30,950 nt of DNA. It comes from JAAYYY01 sp964602995. Its GTDB lineage: Bacteria > Chloroflexota > Anaerolineae > Promineifilales > Promineifilaceae. The position numbers and the translations under genes were made by a program. Positions 16,140-24,933 of the stretch are shown piece after piece; the first letter of the stretch is position 1; each line of letters starts with the position of its first letter. The notes under the pieces are model-generated. The model had not been told where the DNA came from. It worked only from the letters and a program-made list of their open reading frames with translations, and did no database searches. The stretch is taken from NCBI GenBank assembly GCA_964602995.1, contig CAZRTM010000045.1, forward strand, positions 1 to 30,950. The letters run 5' to 3'.

Positions 16140-16403
16140 AAACAAATGCGCTGCAACAAGAAAAATGGGGAAGGGGAAATTTCTCCCACGCCACAAATTA
16201 TCGCCACCAGCGGCGCCTCGACCCCAATTCCCTACTTGCTTTATGATATATACTTAAGCAAATAACGAAATCGTGTCATTAAGATGACAAAGAACAACCA
16301 TCCGTAAAATGCGCATCATACCTATGAGATGTTGGAGGAACTGCACGTCACAGCGCGTGGCGAAGGACACGAAACGAGCTAGATGGACGGGGCCATTTAC
16401 TGG

Positions 16404-16417
16404 TATGTAACTACATA
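16404..16417. promoter_or_regulatory. Palindrome TATGTA-AC-TACATA before the DHFR-fold gene
   Basis: Six-base arms (16404-16409 and 16412-16417) flank AC and end directly before the GGGGG ribosome site of the gene at 16430. The TGTA..TACA core resembles the GntR operator at 16091-16102 with two extra central bases, so the same regulator might bind here. This is a suggestion from pattern only. Confidence 0.35.
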
Positions 16418-16429
16418 GGGGGTACTTCC

Positions 16430-17044
16430 ATGCAGGAATTGTTAGTGGACTTCATTACTTCACTGGACGGCTACGGCGCAGCGGAAGGTTGGCCCGGATT
16501 ATGGGGGCTTGGCGGCCCGGAGTATCTTAGCTGGCTCGATGAGCAGCCAGAAAAGGACTATACGGTCTTGATGGGAGCCAACACGTACCGCCTGATGTCC
16601 GGATTCGCTGCCGAGTTCGAAAGCGCAGAAGCAGACGATATTCCGAGCGACGAAGAAGGAGGCTCCATTGAGCTTAACAATATGTCCAAGATTGTCTTTT
16701 CTTCGACGCTGCAGCCGCCGTTGTCCTGGGCCAACACCCGGCTGATCAGGGGGGATGCAGTCGAGGCTGTGGCGGCGATGAAGCGGGAAGGCGATAGCCC
16801 GATGCGCACTCTTGGCAGCCTCAGCTTGTGCCGGTCGCTCCTCAAGGCCGGCCTCGTAGATCGTTTCCGCGTGGTCGTCTTCCCTGTGATCAACGGAAGC
16901 ACGGGCTACGACCGGATCTACGACGGTTATCCCGAAGTCACTCTCGACATGGTTGCCAGCCGGACGTTCGACGGTAGACTACAGTTGCTTGAGTATGTCC
17001 CAACCGTGCTTGCCGGTCCACCTGGCGCGTCCTCCAGTTCCTGA
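16430..17044 (+). CDS. Dihydrofolate reductase / RibD C-terminal fold protein
   Basis: The product (204 aa) belongs to the DHFR-like group annotated as RibD_C. It has an N-terminal strand and substrate loop (LLVDFITSLDGYGA), a YTVLMGANTYRLM segment equivalent to the G-R-x-T-Y nucleotide-binding region, KIVFSSTL, then LGSLSLCRSLLKAGLVDRFRVVVFPVINGSTG near 125-160. Such stand-alone proteins are usually uncharacterised NAD(P)H-dependent reductases rather than folate enzymes. ATG at 16430 follows AGGGGGTAC. It is divergent from gntR, and no pathway partner is visible. Confidence 0.88.
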   Translation: MQELLVDFITSLDGYGAAEGWPGLWGLGGPEYLSWLDEQPEKDYTVLMGANTYRLMSGFAAEFESAEADDIPSDEEGGSIELNNMSKIVFSSTLQPPLSWANTRLIRGDAVEAVAAMKREGDSPMRTLGSLSLCRSLLKAGLVDRFRVVVFPVINGSTGYDRIYDGYPEVTLDMVASRTFDGRLQLLEYVPTVLAGPPGASSSS

Positions 17045-17190
17045 CAGTTAAGGGACAGCCGTGCTCCGGTGGGTGAGCAGTGCTGTAAATCGAACCACAT
17101 AGCCGATCCAGGCTGCTTTGTGTTGAGAGGGTAAATAATCGACCAGCAGATCGAACGTTCGGCGACAGCCACTACAGGAGAAAGGAGCAA

Positions 17191-18129
17191 ATGAGACAGA
17201 GGGAACAATTGGCACAAAGAGGGAACAGGGAGACATGGCCGCCTTTGCCAATTCAAGAGTGGGAAGATACCCGCCATACGCTACACATGTGGACACAAAT
17301 CGTAGGCAAGATCCAACTTGCTCTCGCTCCGCACATTAACCACTGGTGGCAAGTCCCTCTATACGTGTCCTCGTGTGGCCTGACCACTTCCGCACTCCCC
17401 TACGGTACCCAATCGTTGACGCTGGAATTCAATTTCATCGACCACGTTCTTGAAATAAGAACGAGTAGCGGCATAGAGGAGAGCATCAAGCTGGCGCCAC
17501 GCTCAGTAGCTGACTTCTACCAAGAAGTGATGGTCAGGTTGGATGAAATTGAAATGCCTGTTCAGATCTTCACACGACCGGTGGAAATAGCAGAGGCAGT
17601 TCCCTTCGAGAAGGATTACGAAAACGTCTCCTACGATCAGGAATATGTCGAGCGCTTCTGGCGCACACTGATTCAGGTTGATCGCGTTTTCAAGCAGTTT
17701 CGGGGAGGCTTCATCGGCAAAGCCAGCCCGGTTCAGTTTTTCTGGGGTTCCTTCGACCTGGCCGCCACACGTTTTTCTGGCCGGTTAGCACCGCGCCATC
17801 CAGGGGGCATCCCCAACGTAGCAGACTGGGTCATGCATGAAGCCTACTCGCACGAACTGAGCAATGCTGGATGGTGGCCTGGAGGTCATGGCTTTGACGC
17901 CGCTTTCTACGCTTATGCCTATCCCGAGCCAGAAGGATACCGTCAGGCTGCCATTGCTCCCCAGGCTGCCTACTATCACCCGGATCTGCGTGAGTTTTTC
18001 CTCCCTTATGAAGCAGTGCAACAGGCAGAGCAACCAGACGAAATGCTCATGGAATTTCTGCAGAGCACTTATGAAGCAGCGGCTGAGCTTGGGAACTGGG
18101 ACCGTGCTGCCTTGGAACGGTCTTCCTGA
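17191..18129 (+). CDS. DUF5996 family protein
   Basis: The product (312 aa) matches the DUF5996 pattern: TLHMWTQIVGKIQLAL and HWWQVPLYVSSCGLTT near the N-terminus, YGTQSLTLEFNFIDH, then VQFFWGSFDLAATRFSGR, a HEAYSHELSNAGWWPG segment and DAAFYAYAYPEPEGY. The function of the family is unknown; the conserved Trp and His residues suggest a ligand pocket. There is no signal peptide or membrane segment. ATG at 17191 has AAAGGAGCAA directly upstream. It is followed after 38 bases by ftsH and may share its transcript. Confidence 0.85.
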   Translation: MRQREQLAQRGNRETWPPLPIQEWEDTRHTLHMWTQIVGKIQLALAPHINHWWQVPLYVSSCGLTTSALPYGTQSLTLEFNFIDHVLEIRTSSGIEESIKLAPRSVADFYQEVMVRLDEIEMPVQIFTRPVEIAEAVPFEKDYENVSYDQEYVERFWRTLIQVDRVFKQFRGGFIGKASPVQFFWGSFDLAATRFSGRLAPRHPGGIPNVADWVMHEAYSHELSNAGWWPGGHGFDAAFYAYAYPEPEGYRQAAIAPQAAYYHPDLREFFLPYEAVQQAEQPDEMLMEFLQSTYEAAAELGNWDRAALERSS

Positions 18130-18167
18130 GTTTCCCTTATCCGCCATCTTTTTAAGAGGAGGTAATC

Positions 18168-20075
18168 TTGGAAGATAAACAGCGCAAACAGGTAGGCTTC
18201 TCTATTGGTTATGTCATCCTGACCCTTCTAGGGTTATGGTTGTTTCAAAGCTTTATCCTCCAACCCCTCTTGATTAACCAGACTGAGGCGCCTTATAGCC
18301 AGTTTCGCCAGCATCTGGACGAGGGCGTCGTAGAGTCGGTGATGCTCAGCGGCGACCGCATCTTTTATACCTGTTGTGTTGACACAGAGGGTGAGGGCGA
18401 AGGCGAGGCGCTGCAGACGTATAACGTGGTGGCCGTTGAAGATCCAGAGCTGACTAACGATCTCATCGAGGCCGGTGTCACGTTCGAGGCGGTGGCGCCG
18501 GCCAACAACACGCTTACGACCCTGCTTGGTTGGCTGCTGCCTCTCATCCCCCTGGTCCTCATCTGGTATGTCCTCTTTCGGCGCATGGGCTCCGCGCAGC
18601 GGAACGTGCTGTCCATTGGCGAAAGCAAAGCCCGCGAAATATCAGGCGAGATGACGGGTGTCACCTTTGACGACGTCGGCGGTGTGGACGAAGCCGAGGT
18701 CGAGCTAAAAGAGATCATCGAATTTCTTCAGGAGCCAGAACGCTTTACGGCCATTGGCGCCAAGCTGCCTAAGGGCGTCTTGCTCGTAGGCCCACCGGGC
18801 ACCGGTAAGACGCTGCTGGCAAAGGCGACGGCCGGTGAAGCAGGCGTGCCCTTCTTCTTGCTCACCGGGTCCGATTTCGTCGAGATGTTTGTCGGCGTCG
18901 GCGCCTCCAGGGTGCGTAGCCTGTTTGAGCAGGCCAAAGCCAGGACGCCGTGCATCATCTTTATTGACGAAATCGACGCCATAGGCCAGGCGCGTTCCAC
19001 AGTTGGAGCGATTCATACCAACGACGAGCGCGAGCAAACTCTGAACCAACTCCTTGCCGAAATGGATGGCTTCGAGGCTAACACCGGTATGGTCATCATG
19101 GCTGCCACGAACCGGCCTGAAGTGCTCGACAAAGCGTTGTTGCGTCCCGGCCGCTTTGACCGCCAGATCCAGGTACCGCTGCCCACTGAGCCAGGCCGTC
19201 GCGACATTCTGGACATTCACACGCGCGACGTCAAACTGGCTCCCGACGTGCGCCTGGACCGCATCGCCAAGATTACGCCCGGTTTCTCAGGCGCCGATCT
19301 GGCTAACATCGTTAACGAAGCCGCACTGCTGGCCGTGCGCCGCAGAAGCGACGTCGTCAACATGCGCGATTTCGATCTGGCTATTGAGCGCGTAGTCGCC
19401 GGCTTGCAACGCAAGACTCCGCTGCGCGATGAAGTTCGCCGCAAAGTGGCCTACCACGAGGCAGGGCACGCGCTGGTAGCACACCTGCTGCCCACGCCCG
19501 ACCAGGTGCACAAGGTCAGCATCATCCCCACCGCCAAAGGCGCATTAGGTTACACCATGCAGATGCCCGAGGAAGACCAGTACCTCTTAGGCGAGCAGCA
19601 ACTGCGCGAGCGCATGGCCGTGCTACTTGGCGGGCGCGCGGCCGAGCTGCTTATCTTTGACGAACCGACCACTGGCGCCGCCAACGACCTGGACGTAGCC
19701 ACACAGCTTGCACGGCGCATGGTGACCGAATTTGGCATGACTGAGTCGCTGGGGCCTGTACGTTATGTGACGCCCGGCGGCATGGGCTATCTGGGCACAC
19801 AGTCAACCCTGCGCAGCGAGTTGGGTCCGGATACGGCCACACTCATCGACAAAGAGGTCCGCCTCCTAATCGACAGCGCACAGGAGCAGGCGCTCAACCT
19901 CCTGCGCACCAACATCGCCGCCCTGCACGAAATTGCTCGCGTCTTGCAGGAGGAAGAAGTAATAAGCGGCGACCGCATTACGCAGCTCGCCGCCAGCGCC
20001 GGCAGTGAAACGCTGCCCGACCAGGAGGGGCAGGTTCACGAAGGAAACAAGCGGCCGCTAAGCCGGGGAGATTAG
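18168..20075 (+). CDS. ftsH: ATP-dependent zinc metalloprotease FtsH
   Basis: The product (635 aa) is a membrane-anchored AAA+ protease that degrades damaged membrane and short-lived cytoplasmic proteins. TM1 (about 13-33) and TM2 (about 118-138) flank an extracytoplasmic domain containing a CC pair (69-70) and an acidic GEGEGE run. The AAA module has Walker A GPPGTGKT (208-215), the pore motif FVGVG (241-245), Walker B IIFIDE (263-268) and the second region of homology with RPGRFDR. The protease domain has HEAGH (430-434), with the third zinc ligand probably Asp507 in TGAAND. The start is TTG at 18168, set by AAGAGGAGGT six bases upstream. The gene is convergent with ptsI, and all catalytic residues are intact. 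Confidence 0.98.
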   Translation: MEDKQRKQVGFSIGYVILTLLGLWLFQSFILQPLLINQTEAPYSQFRQHLDEGVVESVMLSGDRIFYTCCVDTEGEGEGEALQTYNVVAVEDPELTNDLIEAGVTFEAVAPANNTLTTLLGWLLPLIPLVLIWYVLFRRMGSAQRNVLSIGESKAREISGEMTGVTFDDVGGVDEAEVELKEIIEFLQEPERFTAIGAKLPKGVLLVGPPGTGKTLLAKATAGEAGVPFFLLTGSDFVEMFVGVGASRVRSLFEQAKARTPCIIFIDEIDAIGQARSTVGAIHTNDEREQTLNQLLAEMDGFEANTGMVIMAATNRPEVLDKALLRPGRFDRQIQVPLPTEPGRRDILDIHTRDVKLAPDVRLDRIAKITPGFSGADLANIVNEAALLAVRRRSDVVNMRDFDLAIERVVAGLQRKTPLRDEVRRKVAYHEAGHALVAHLLPTPDQVHKVSIIPTAKGALGYTMQMPEEDQYLLGEQQLRERMAVLLGGRAAELLIFDEPTTGAANDLDVATQLARRMVTEFGMTESLGPVRYVTPGGMGYLGTQSTLRSELGPDTATLIDKEVRLLIDSAQEQALNLLRTNIAALHEIARVLQEEEVISGDRITQLAASAGSETLPDQEGQVHEGNKRPLSRGD

Positions 20076-20163
20076 GCGGCGTTGCGTCATCCGGCGCGAA
20101 GGTAGACACCCACCATCTCGCCCCACTGTTGGAAGTCGGAGGAACCGTAAGGTTCGACCGTCC

Positions 20164-21909
20164 TCACTGGTGACACTTACCGGCCCGCTCATTACTCGCT
20201 TCCTGTACGCTCTTCAGGTACGCTTCAACTGTGTCGGCGTCGGGGAGCGTGAGTGCGTGACGCGCGATGTCGCGAGCGTCCTCGCTGCTTAAGCGTCGCA
20301 GCGCTTCTTTGACCACCGGAATCGCCCGCGGCGACATACTGAACTCATCCAGGCCCAGCCCCAGCAATAGCGGCGCCGCCAGCGGATTACCGGCGAACTC
20401 GCCACACAGCCCCACCCAGCGTCCTTGCTCGTGCGCGGCTGCAATAGTCATCTCAATCAGGTGCAGGACAGCCGGGTGGAATGGATTGGCCAGACTGGCC
20501 ACGCTGGCATTGGTACGCGCCGCGGCCATCGTATACTGCGCCAGGTCATTAGTGCCAATACTGAAGAAATCGACGTGTTGCGCCAGCACGCTAGCAATGA
20601 GCGCTGCCGACGGCACTTCTACCATAATCCCCACCTCTACATCCTTAGCATATGCCCTGCCGCGCGCCTCCAGCGCCTCACGCGCCGCCTGCAGGTGAAC
20701 CAGAGCCTGCTGCAACTCGTTCAGATTGCTCACCATCGGGAACATGATCTTCAGATTGTGGCTGTGACCCGCGCGCAGTAAGGCACGCAACTGCGTCTGG
20801 AACAGTTCCTCCAGGCACAGTGTCAGACGGATGCCGCGCTGGCCCAGGAACGGATTATCTTCCGCAGGCAGGTCCAGGTAAGGAGCCGGTTTGTCGCCGC
20901 CGATATCCAGCGTGCGCACAACCACCGGGCGCTGTCCCATCAACTGCAAAATCTCACGGTAAACCGCCACCTGCTCTTCCTCCGACGGCGCTTCGTCGCG
21001 GTTGAGGAAGAGAAATTCTGTGCGCAACAGGCCAATACCCTCTGCCCCATATTGCAGCGCTTCCTCCGCATCGGCGACATTGGCCACATTGGCCACCACC
21101 TCCACAGCCACCCCATCGCGCGTCACGGCCGGTTCATGGCTGCGCGCCTCCGCCTTGCTGCGCAGCGAGGACAGCTCACGGCGGCGTTCACCATACTGCT
21201 GCAAAAGTTCTTCGTCCGGCTCGAGCAGCAATAAACCGGCATCGCCGTCCACAATGACCTGAGCGCCGTTCTCCAGAGTCAGCAGGCTACTGCCCAACCC
21301 CACCACAGCCGGTACTCCCAATGCCTTGGCCAGGATTGCCGCGTGCGACGTAGGCCCCCCTTCGGCCGTGCAAAAGGCAAGTACCATCTCTTTTGGTAAT
21401 GAAACCGTATCCGAGGGAGTCAGATCCTGGGCCACGATCACCGCTCGCTGCAAAAGCCGCATATCGCTGCGGTCTTCATCCTGCAATATGGCCAGCACGC
21501 GCTGGGCCACATCTTCCACGTCAAGCGCCCGCTGTGCCAGATAAGGATCGTCCAGGGCGCGCAACATCTCTGAATAGTACTGTGTACCCTGATCCCAGGC
21601 GTAGGCCGCGCTGACGCTTTCTTCCTCAATCAGGCTCGTCACCTGCTGCAGCAACTCTGGATCCTCAAGGAACAACGCCTGGGCCTCGAAGATAGCCGCT
21701 TCTTCCGCGCCGGCTTCTTGCGCCGTGCGCGCCCTCAACTCCTCCAGCTCCGCCGCTGCCTGGTCCAACGCTGTCTGCAGCGCAGCTTGCTCGGCATCCG
21801 GCGCCTCAACAAACACCTTCTCCGCTCGCAGCCGCTGCTTCTCGTAGCGGAATACCGGCCCAATAGCAATGCCAGGGGAAGCACCCAGACCGCTGAGCTG
21901 CTCGCCCAT
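20164..21909 (-). CDS. ptsI: PTS Enzyme I (phosphoenolpyruvate-protein phosphotransferase)
   Basis: The product (581 aa, full length) transfers phosphate from PEP to HPr. The N-terminal half carries the phosphohistidine His189 in GGPTSHAAI, at the same residue number as in E. coli. The C-terminal PEP-binding barrel shows GLLRTEFLFL (about 293-302), RTLDIGGDK, PFLGQRGIR, IGTNDLAQYTM and the catalytic Cys502 in GLCGEFAGN. The ATG at 21909 lies three bases after the HPr stop, with GGAGGCG at the end of the HPr gene as ribosome site, so the two are translationally coupled. It is the last gene of the PTS/amino-sugar set. Confidence 0.98.
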   Translation of the reverse strand: MGEQLSGLGASPGIAIGPVFRYEKQRLRAEKVFVEAPDAEQAALQTALDQAAAELEELRARTAQEAGAEEAAIFEAQALFLEDPELLQQVTSLIEEESVSAAYAWDQGTQYYSEMLRALDDPYLAQRALDVEDVAQRVLAILQDEDRSDMRLLQRAVIVAQDLTPSDTVSLPKEMVLAFCTAEGGPTSHAAILAKALGVPAVVGLGSSLLTLENGAQVIVDGDAGLLLLEPDEELLQQYGERRRELSSLRSKAEARSHEPAVTRDGVAVEVVANVANVADAEEALQYGAEGIGLLRTEFLFLNRDEAPSEEEQVAVYREILQLMGQRPVVVRTLDIGGDKPAPYLDLPAEDNPFLGQRGIRLTLCLEELFQTQLRALLRAGHSHNLKIMFPMVSNLNELQQALVHLQAAREALEARGRAYAKDVEVGIMVEVPSAALIASVLAQHVDFFSIGTNDLAQYTMAAARTNASVASLANPFHPAVLHLIEMTIAAAHEQGRWVGLCGEFAGNPLAAPLLLGLGLDEFSMSPRAIPVVKEALRRLSSEDARDIARHALTLPDADTVEAYLKSVQEASNERAGKCHQ

Positions 21910-21912
21910 ATC

Positions 21913-22197
21913 TTACGCCTCCGCCTGCTTGAAATTACTCTCGATCAGGGCACACAGCGCTTCCAGCGCCTCGTGTGCGTCCTCGCCGTCGGCCGTCAGG
22001 CGAATGCGGTGATTTTGCTCCACCCCCGCCGACAGCACACTCAGGATGCTCTTGGCATTCACCGTTGGGCTTTCCCGCGTCAGATTCTGCAGACGAACAT
22101 CAGCACTGAACCCTGCAGCAGTCTTCACAAACACAGCCGCCGGGCGGGCGTGCAGCCCGACGTCGTTAGTCACTTTAATTTCACGTACTTCGCTCAC
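21913..22197 (-). CDS. ptsH: PTS phosphocarrier protein HPr
   Basis: The product (94 aa) carries phosphate from Enzyme I to the EIIA encoded at 24130-24546. The active His16 is in GLHARPAA, and a regulatory serine is present at about 50 in NAKSILSV. That serine corresponds to Ser46, the HPr kinase target in Firmicutes; no kinase gene lies in this window. The start is GTG at 22197 with AAAAAGGAG seven bases upstream. An in-frame ATG at 22248 would add 17 residues and overlap the HAD gene, so it is rejected. Confidence 0.97.
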   Translation of the reverse strand: MSEVREIKVTNDVGLHARPAAVFVKTAAGFSADVRLQNLTRESPTVNAKSILSVLSAGVEQNHRIRLTADGEDAHEALEALCALIESNFKQAEA

Positions 22198-22210
22198 GTT
22201 TACTCCTTTT

Positions 22211-22909
22211 TTAGTCAATTGGAGATTGGTGACGGCAGGTTGCCTCAATCTCCACGCTCCAGTTTCCGATCTCCCCTATCTCGTCAGGTTGGCACAGCAC
22301 ATAATCCGGTTCAAAGTCCAACAACGCCTGCGGATCTGGCGCGCCGTATAGTGCAGCAGCAATGCGGACGCCGGCAGCGCGACCGGCGGCCAGATCAAAC
22401 ATCGTGTCTCCAACCATTACAGCCTCGGCTGGCGCCACACCTAACCTCGATAGCGCCAGGTGTACCGGTTCAGGAGACGGTTTTGGTCGTTCAGTGTCAT
22501 CACTACTGATCCAAACCTCAATCAGGTCTTCCAAATCAATGTGCGCCCGTGTGGCCTCCAGCTCCTGGCGGCTCTGTGCAGTCACCACGCCAAGGGCGCG
22601 GCCGGCCGCACGTTGCTTTTCCAGCGCCAGACGCACGCCGGGAAATAGACGCACGAGGTAGCGAAATTCGTTCTGTATGGCCAGCCAGCGTTGCAGCCAG
22701 TACTCCTTGCGCTCGAGCGCCATCTCTCGCAAAACGTCTTCGCTGGTCATGCCCATAAAACTACGCAATTTCTCTTCACTGAATTGCAGCGCCAGCTCCT
22801 CGTTAAACAGTTGATTCATAGCGCGCATGTCCATTTCTCCGCTGTCCAACAGCGTGCCGTCCAGATCCAGCAGCACTGCGCGCAAAGGGGTATTCATCGT
22901 ATCACTCAT
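22211..22909 (-). CDS. HAD-superfamily hydrolase (phosphatase / beta-phosphoglucomutase-like)
   Basis: The product (about 232 aa) has the HAD motifs: DLDGTLLDSGE near the N-terminus with the nucleophile and acid Asp, VVTAQSR as motif II, and VMVGDTMFDLAAGRAAG as motif III. A helical cap lies between motifs I and II. It probably dephosphorylates or isomerises a sugar phosphate, and its place between nagA1 and ptsH suggests an amino-sugar phosphate or a toxic side product. The ATG at 22909 overlaps the end of nagA1 (ATGAGTGA), so translation is coupled; the next ATG at 22897 is an alternative start. Confidence 0.9.
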   Translation of the reverse strand: MSDTMNTPLRAVLLDLDGTLLDSGEMDMRAMNQLFNEELALQFSEEKLRSFMGMTSEDVLREMALERKEYWLQRWLAIQNEFRYLVRLFPGVRLALEKQRAAGRALGVVTAQSRQELEATRAHIDLEDLIEVWISSDDTERPKPSPEPVHLALSRLGVAPAEAVMVGDTMFDLAAGRAAGVRIAAALYGAPDPQALLDFEPDYVLCQPDEIGEIGNWSVEIEATCRHQSPID

Positions 22910-24092
22910 AAACAATTTCGCCGGCGACGAGCGTCATACGCACTCGTCCGTCGGCCTCCAGCAGAACGATGTCGGCGTCTTGACCGGCGGCCAGCGTCCC
23001 TTTCTTATCGATCAGCCCCAGGCTTTCGGCAGCCACAGCACTGGCCATCGCGGCAGCCTGCGGCAGCGACAACCCCAGCCAGCGTTTGCAATTGCGCACG
23101 GCGCGATCCATCGTCAGCACGCTACCAGCTAGTGGCTGCTCAGTCTGATCATCAGGTGGTTCCGCCCGCAGCCGCGCTGCACCGTCACGCACCACGATTG
23201 CGCGCCCCCCCGGGCGCATGTAAACACCATCGCCTAAACCGGCGGCCTGGGTGGCGTCGCTGACAAGTGTCACGCGTCCGGCTCCCTTGGCGCGCAGTAG
23301 CAGGCGGGCGACTGCTTGATGGACGTGATAGCCGTCCAGGATTAATTCAGCATAAATCTCGGGATGAGTCAGCACGAAACCCGGCACGCCGGGACGCCGG
23401 TGGTGCAGCGGTGACATGGCATTGAAAAAGTGAGTGACGCGGCTAACCCCCGCCTGTACCGCGGCCTCCATTTGCTCGTACGTGGCCGTGGTGTGCCCGG
23501 CGCTGACCACCACACCATGGTCCGCCAGAAAGCGAATCAGGGCCAGCGCGCCGTCCAATTCGGGCGCCAGAGTCACCAGCCGGACCAGATCGCCGGCCTC
23601 CTCCAGAATCGTCTCCATCTCTGCCAGGCTGGGGTCGCGTACGGCGCCGGCCAGCTGCGCGCCCCGTTTCTCGGGGTGGATGTAAGGGCCTTCCAGGTGC
23701 GCACCCAGAATGGCAGCGCCAGCCGGACGCTGCCGTTGCACCGCTCGCAGACGCCGCAGCACATTCAGTTGCTCCTCCAGAGAAGCGCTGGCAATGGTAG
23801 CCAGGACGCCTGTCACCCCCGTCTGGGGCAACCAACTCATGATAGTCGCGATTTCTTCTTCGCTGGCAGTCAGGTAATCATAACCGTTGCCCCCGTGCGT
23901 GTGGGCATCGATGAACCCGGGTACAACCATAGCCCCTGAGGCGTCCAAAATCGTGGCTCCGGCCGGCACGTCAACCTTGGCCTCAGCGCCAACAGCGCGG
24001 ATCACGCTGCCATCGAGCAGGACCACGCCGCGCTCGATGACGCCTTCAGGTGTGGCCACCGTGCCGTTTATGATTGCTTTTACGTTACTCAT
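22902..24092 (-). CDS. nagA: N-acetylglucosamine-6-phosphate deacetylase
   Basis: The product (396 aa) converts GlcNAc-6-P to glucosamine-6-P and acetate in the cytoplasm. The amidohydrolase signatures are intact: His64 and His66 in IDAHTHGG, Glu134 in HLEGPY, His200 in SAGHTTATY, His221 in THFFNAMSPLHHR and the catalytic Asp279 in VSDATQ. The length is normal for NagA. It follows the EIIA gene by about 37 bases and overlaps the HAD gene. A second NagA-type gene lies at 29692-30855, so this copy is called nagA1 in the text. Confidence 0.96.
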   Translation of the reverse strand: MSNVKAIINGTVATPEGVIERGVVLLDGSVIRAVGAEAKVDVPAGATILDASGAMVVPGFIDAHTHGGNGYDYLTASEEEIATIMSWLPQTGVTGVLATIASASLEEQLNVLRRLRAVQRQRPAGAAILGAHLEGPYIHPEKRGAQLAGAVRDPSLAEMETILEEAGDLVRLVTLAPELDGALALIRFLADHGVVVSAGHTTATYEQMEAAVQAGVSRVTHFFNAMSPLHHRRPGVPGFVLTHPEIYAELILDGYHVHQAVARLLLRAKGAGRVTLVSDATQAAGLGDGVYMRPGGRAIVVRDGAARLRAEPPDDQTEQPLAGSVLTMDRAVRNCKRWLGLSLPQAAAMASAVAAESLGLIDKKGTLAAGQDADIVLLEADGRVRMTLVAGEIVYE

Positions 24093-24129
24093 GTGGGAAA
24101 TCGCGCCTGCAGGTTATGCTGCACGCAGG

Positions 24130-24546
24130 CTACGTCTCATCATCTTGCGCCGCCAGGCTTTGCGACAGGACCTTGATGCTATCTGCGCCAACCTCCTGGG
24201 CCATGGCTACCAACTGCTTGAACGAAGCGTGCTCCCGCTGCATGATAATCTCTAGCAACAGAGGCAAATTAACACCGGTAATCACTTCCACGTTATCTCG
24301 TTCCAGAGCCACGCGAGCACTGAGGTTGAAGGGGGTCGCGCCTAACATATCCACAAAGATAATGACGCCATCGTCACCCTGCACATCGTCCAGCGCCTGT
24401 TCAATGCGCTGCTTAAACGCCTCCACCTGATCCTGTTCAGACAGCTCCAGTGCGGCGACATTATCGTGCTTGCCAATAATCATCTCCACAGCGTTCAGCA
24501 AACCGGACGCCATCTTACCGTGGGTTACAATCAGTAAGCCTACCAT
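24130..24546 (-). CDS. PTS EIIA component, mannose/fructose/sorbose family
   Basis: The product (138 aa) accepts phosphate from HPr on His9 in LLIVTHGKMASG and passes it to the separate EIIB. The Rossmann-like EIIA-Man fold is indicated by GVIIFVDMLGATPFNLSAR near 60-80 and VEVITGVNLPLLLE. It is a free-standing EIIA, not fused to EIIB as in E. coli ManX. The ATG at 24546 has AAGGAG eight bases upstream. Neighbours are the small membrane protein and nagA1. Confidence 0.95.
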   Translation of the reverse strand: MVGLLIVTHGKMASGLLNAVEMIIGKHDNVAALELSEQDQVEAFKQRIEQALDDVQGDDGVIIFVDMLGATPFNLSARVALERDNVEVITGVNLPLLLEIIMQREHASFKQLVAMAQEVGADSIKVLSQSLAAQDDET

Positions 24547-24590
24547 TCATAGTTCTCCTTGTTGCTTCCTTTACAAAATGGCCGGATGAA

Positions 24591-24872
24591 TCAGCAGTCG
24601 GGTGGCCGGCGCAGCGGAGGACGCCAGAACCAGAACACGATCCACAGCATGAGCAGCGCGTAGGCAACGTAGATAAACCATAGCCTAACCCCCAGCAGTT
24701 GCTGCAACTGCTCTTCAAAGTGCGCTACGAGGAAAAGGATGCCGGCCGGCAGATAGCTATACGACAGCCGCCGCATCCGTTCCTTACCCGGATCGAACCG
24801 GCCTAACAGCGCCGCCAATCCCAGCACGATGAAAACAACGGCCAGAATGAGCATAATATTTTCAGTTAACAT
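24591..24872 (-). CDS. Small membrane protein of unknown function
   Basis: The product (93 aa) has three hydrophobic segments (about 6-24, 38-50 and 64-84) separated by basic and acidic stretches (RFDPGKERMRRL and EEQLQQLL). I do not recognise a family. The ATG at 24872 follows GAGGAATCTA. It lies in the same direction within the PTS gene set, between the SIS gene and EIIA, with about 45-60 bases on either side. It may therefore be an accessory membrane factor or simply a passenger. Confidence 0.7.
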   Translation of the reverse strand: MLTENIMLILAVVFIVLGLAALLGRFDPGKERMRRLSYSYLPAGILFLVAHFEEQLQQLLGVRLWFIYVAYALLMLWIVFWFWRPPLRRPPDC

Positions 24873-24933
24873 TAGATTCCTCGTCTGGCGGCGCCGCCAG
24901 GCCCAGGTTACTCTCTTCTAAAACGGCCACACG

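Larger units (their letters stand above)
16047..16429. other. Divergent regulatory region between gntR and the DHFR-fold gene
   Basis: This 383-base region contains no gene. It holds the gntR promoter and operator, an inverted repeat TTGCTT/AAGCAA (16236-16261) in an AT-rich patch, and a TATGTA-AC-TACATA palindrome (16404-16417) beside the ribosome site of the plus-strand gene. Confidence 0.55.

Noticed and set aside
20142..20155. GAACC/GGTTC hairpin between ftsH and ptsI as a terminator
   Set aside because: The stem is only five base pairs with no T-run on either strand, so it is not convincing.
21718..22509. A plus-strand open frame of 263 codons opposite ptsI, ptsH and the HAD gene
   Set aside because: It runs across three confirmed minus-strand genes, has no ribosome site and its composition is that of a shadow frame.
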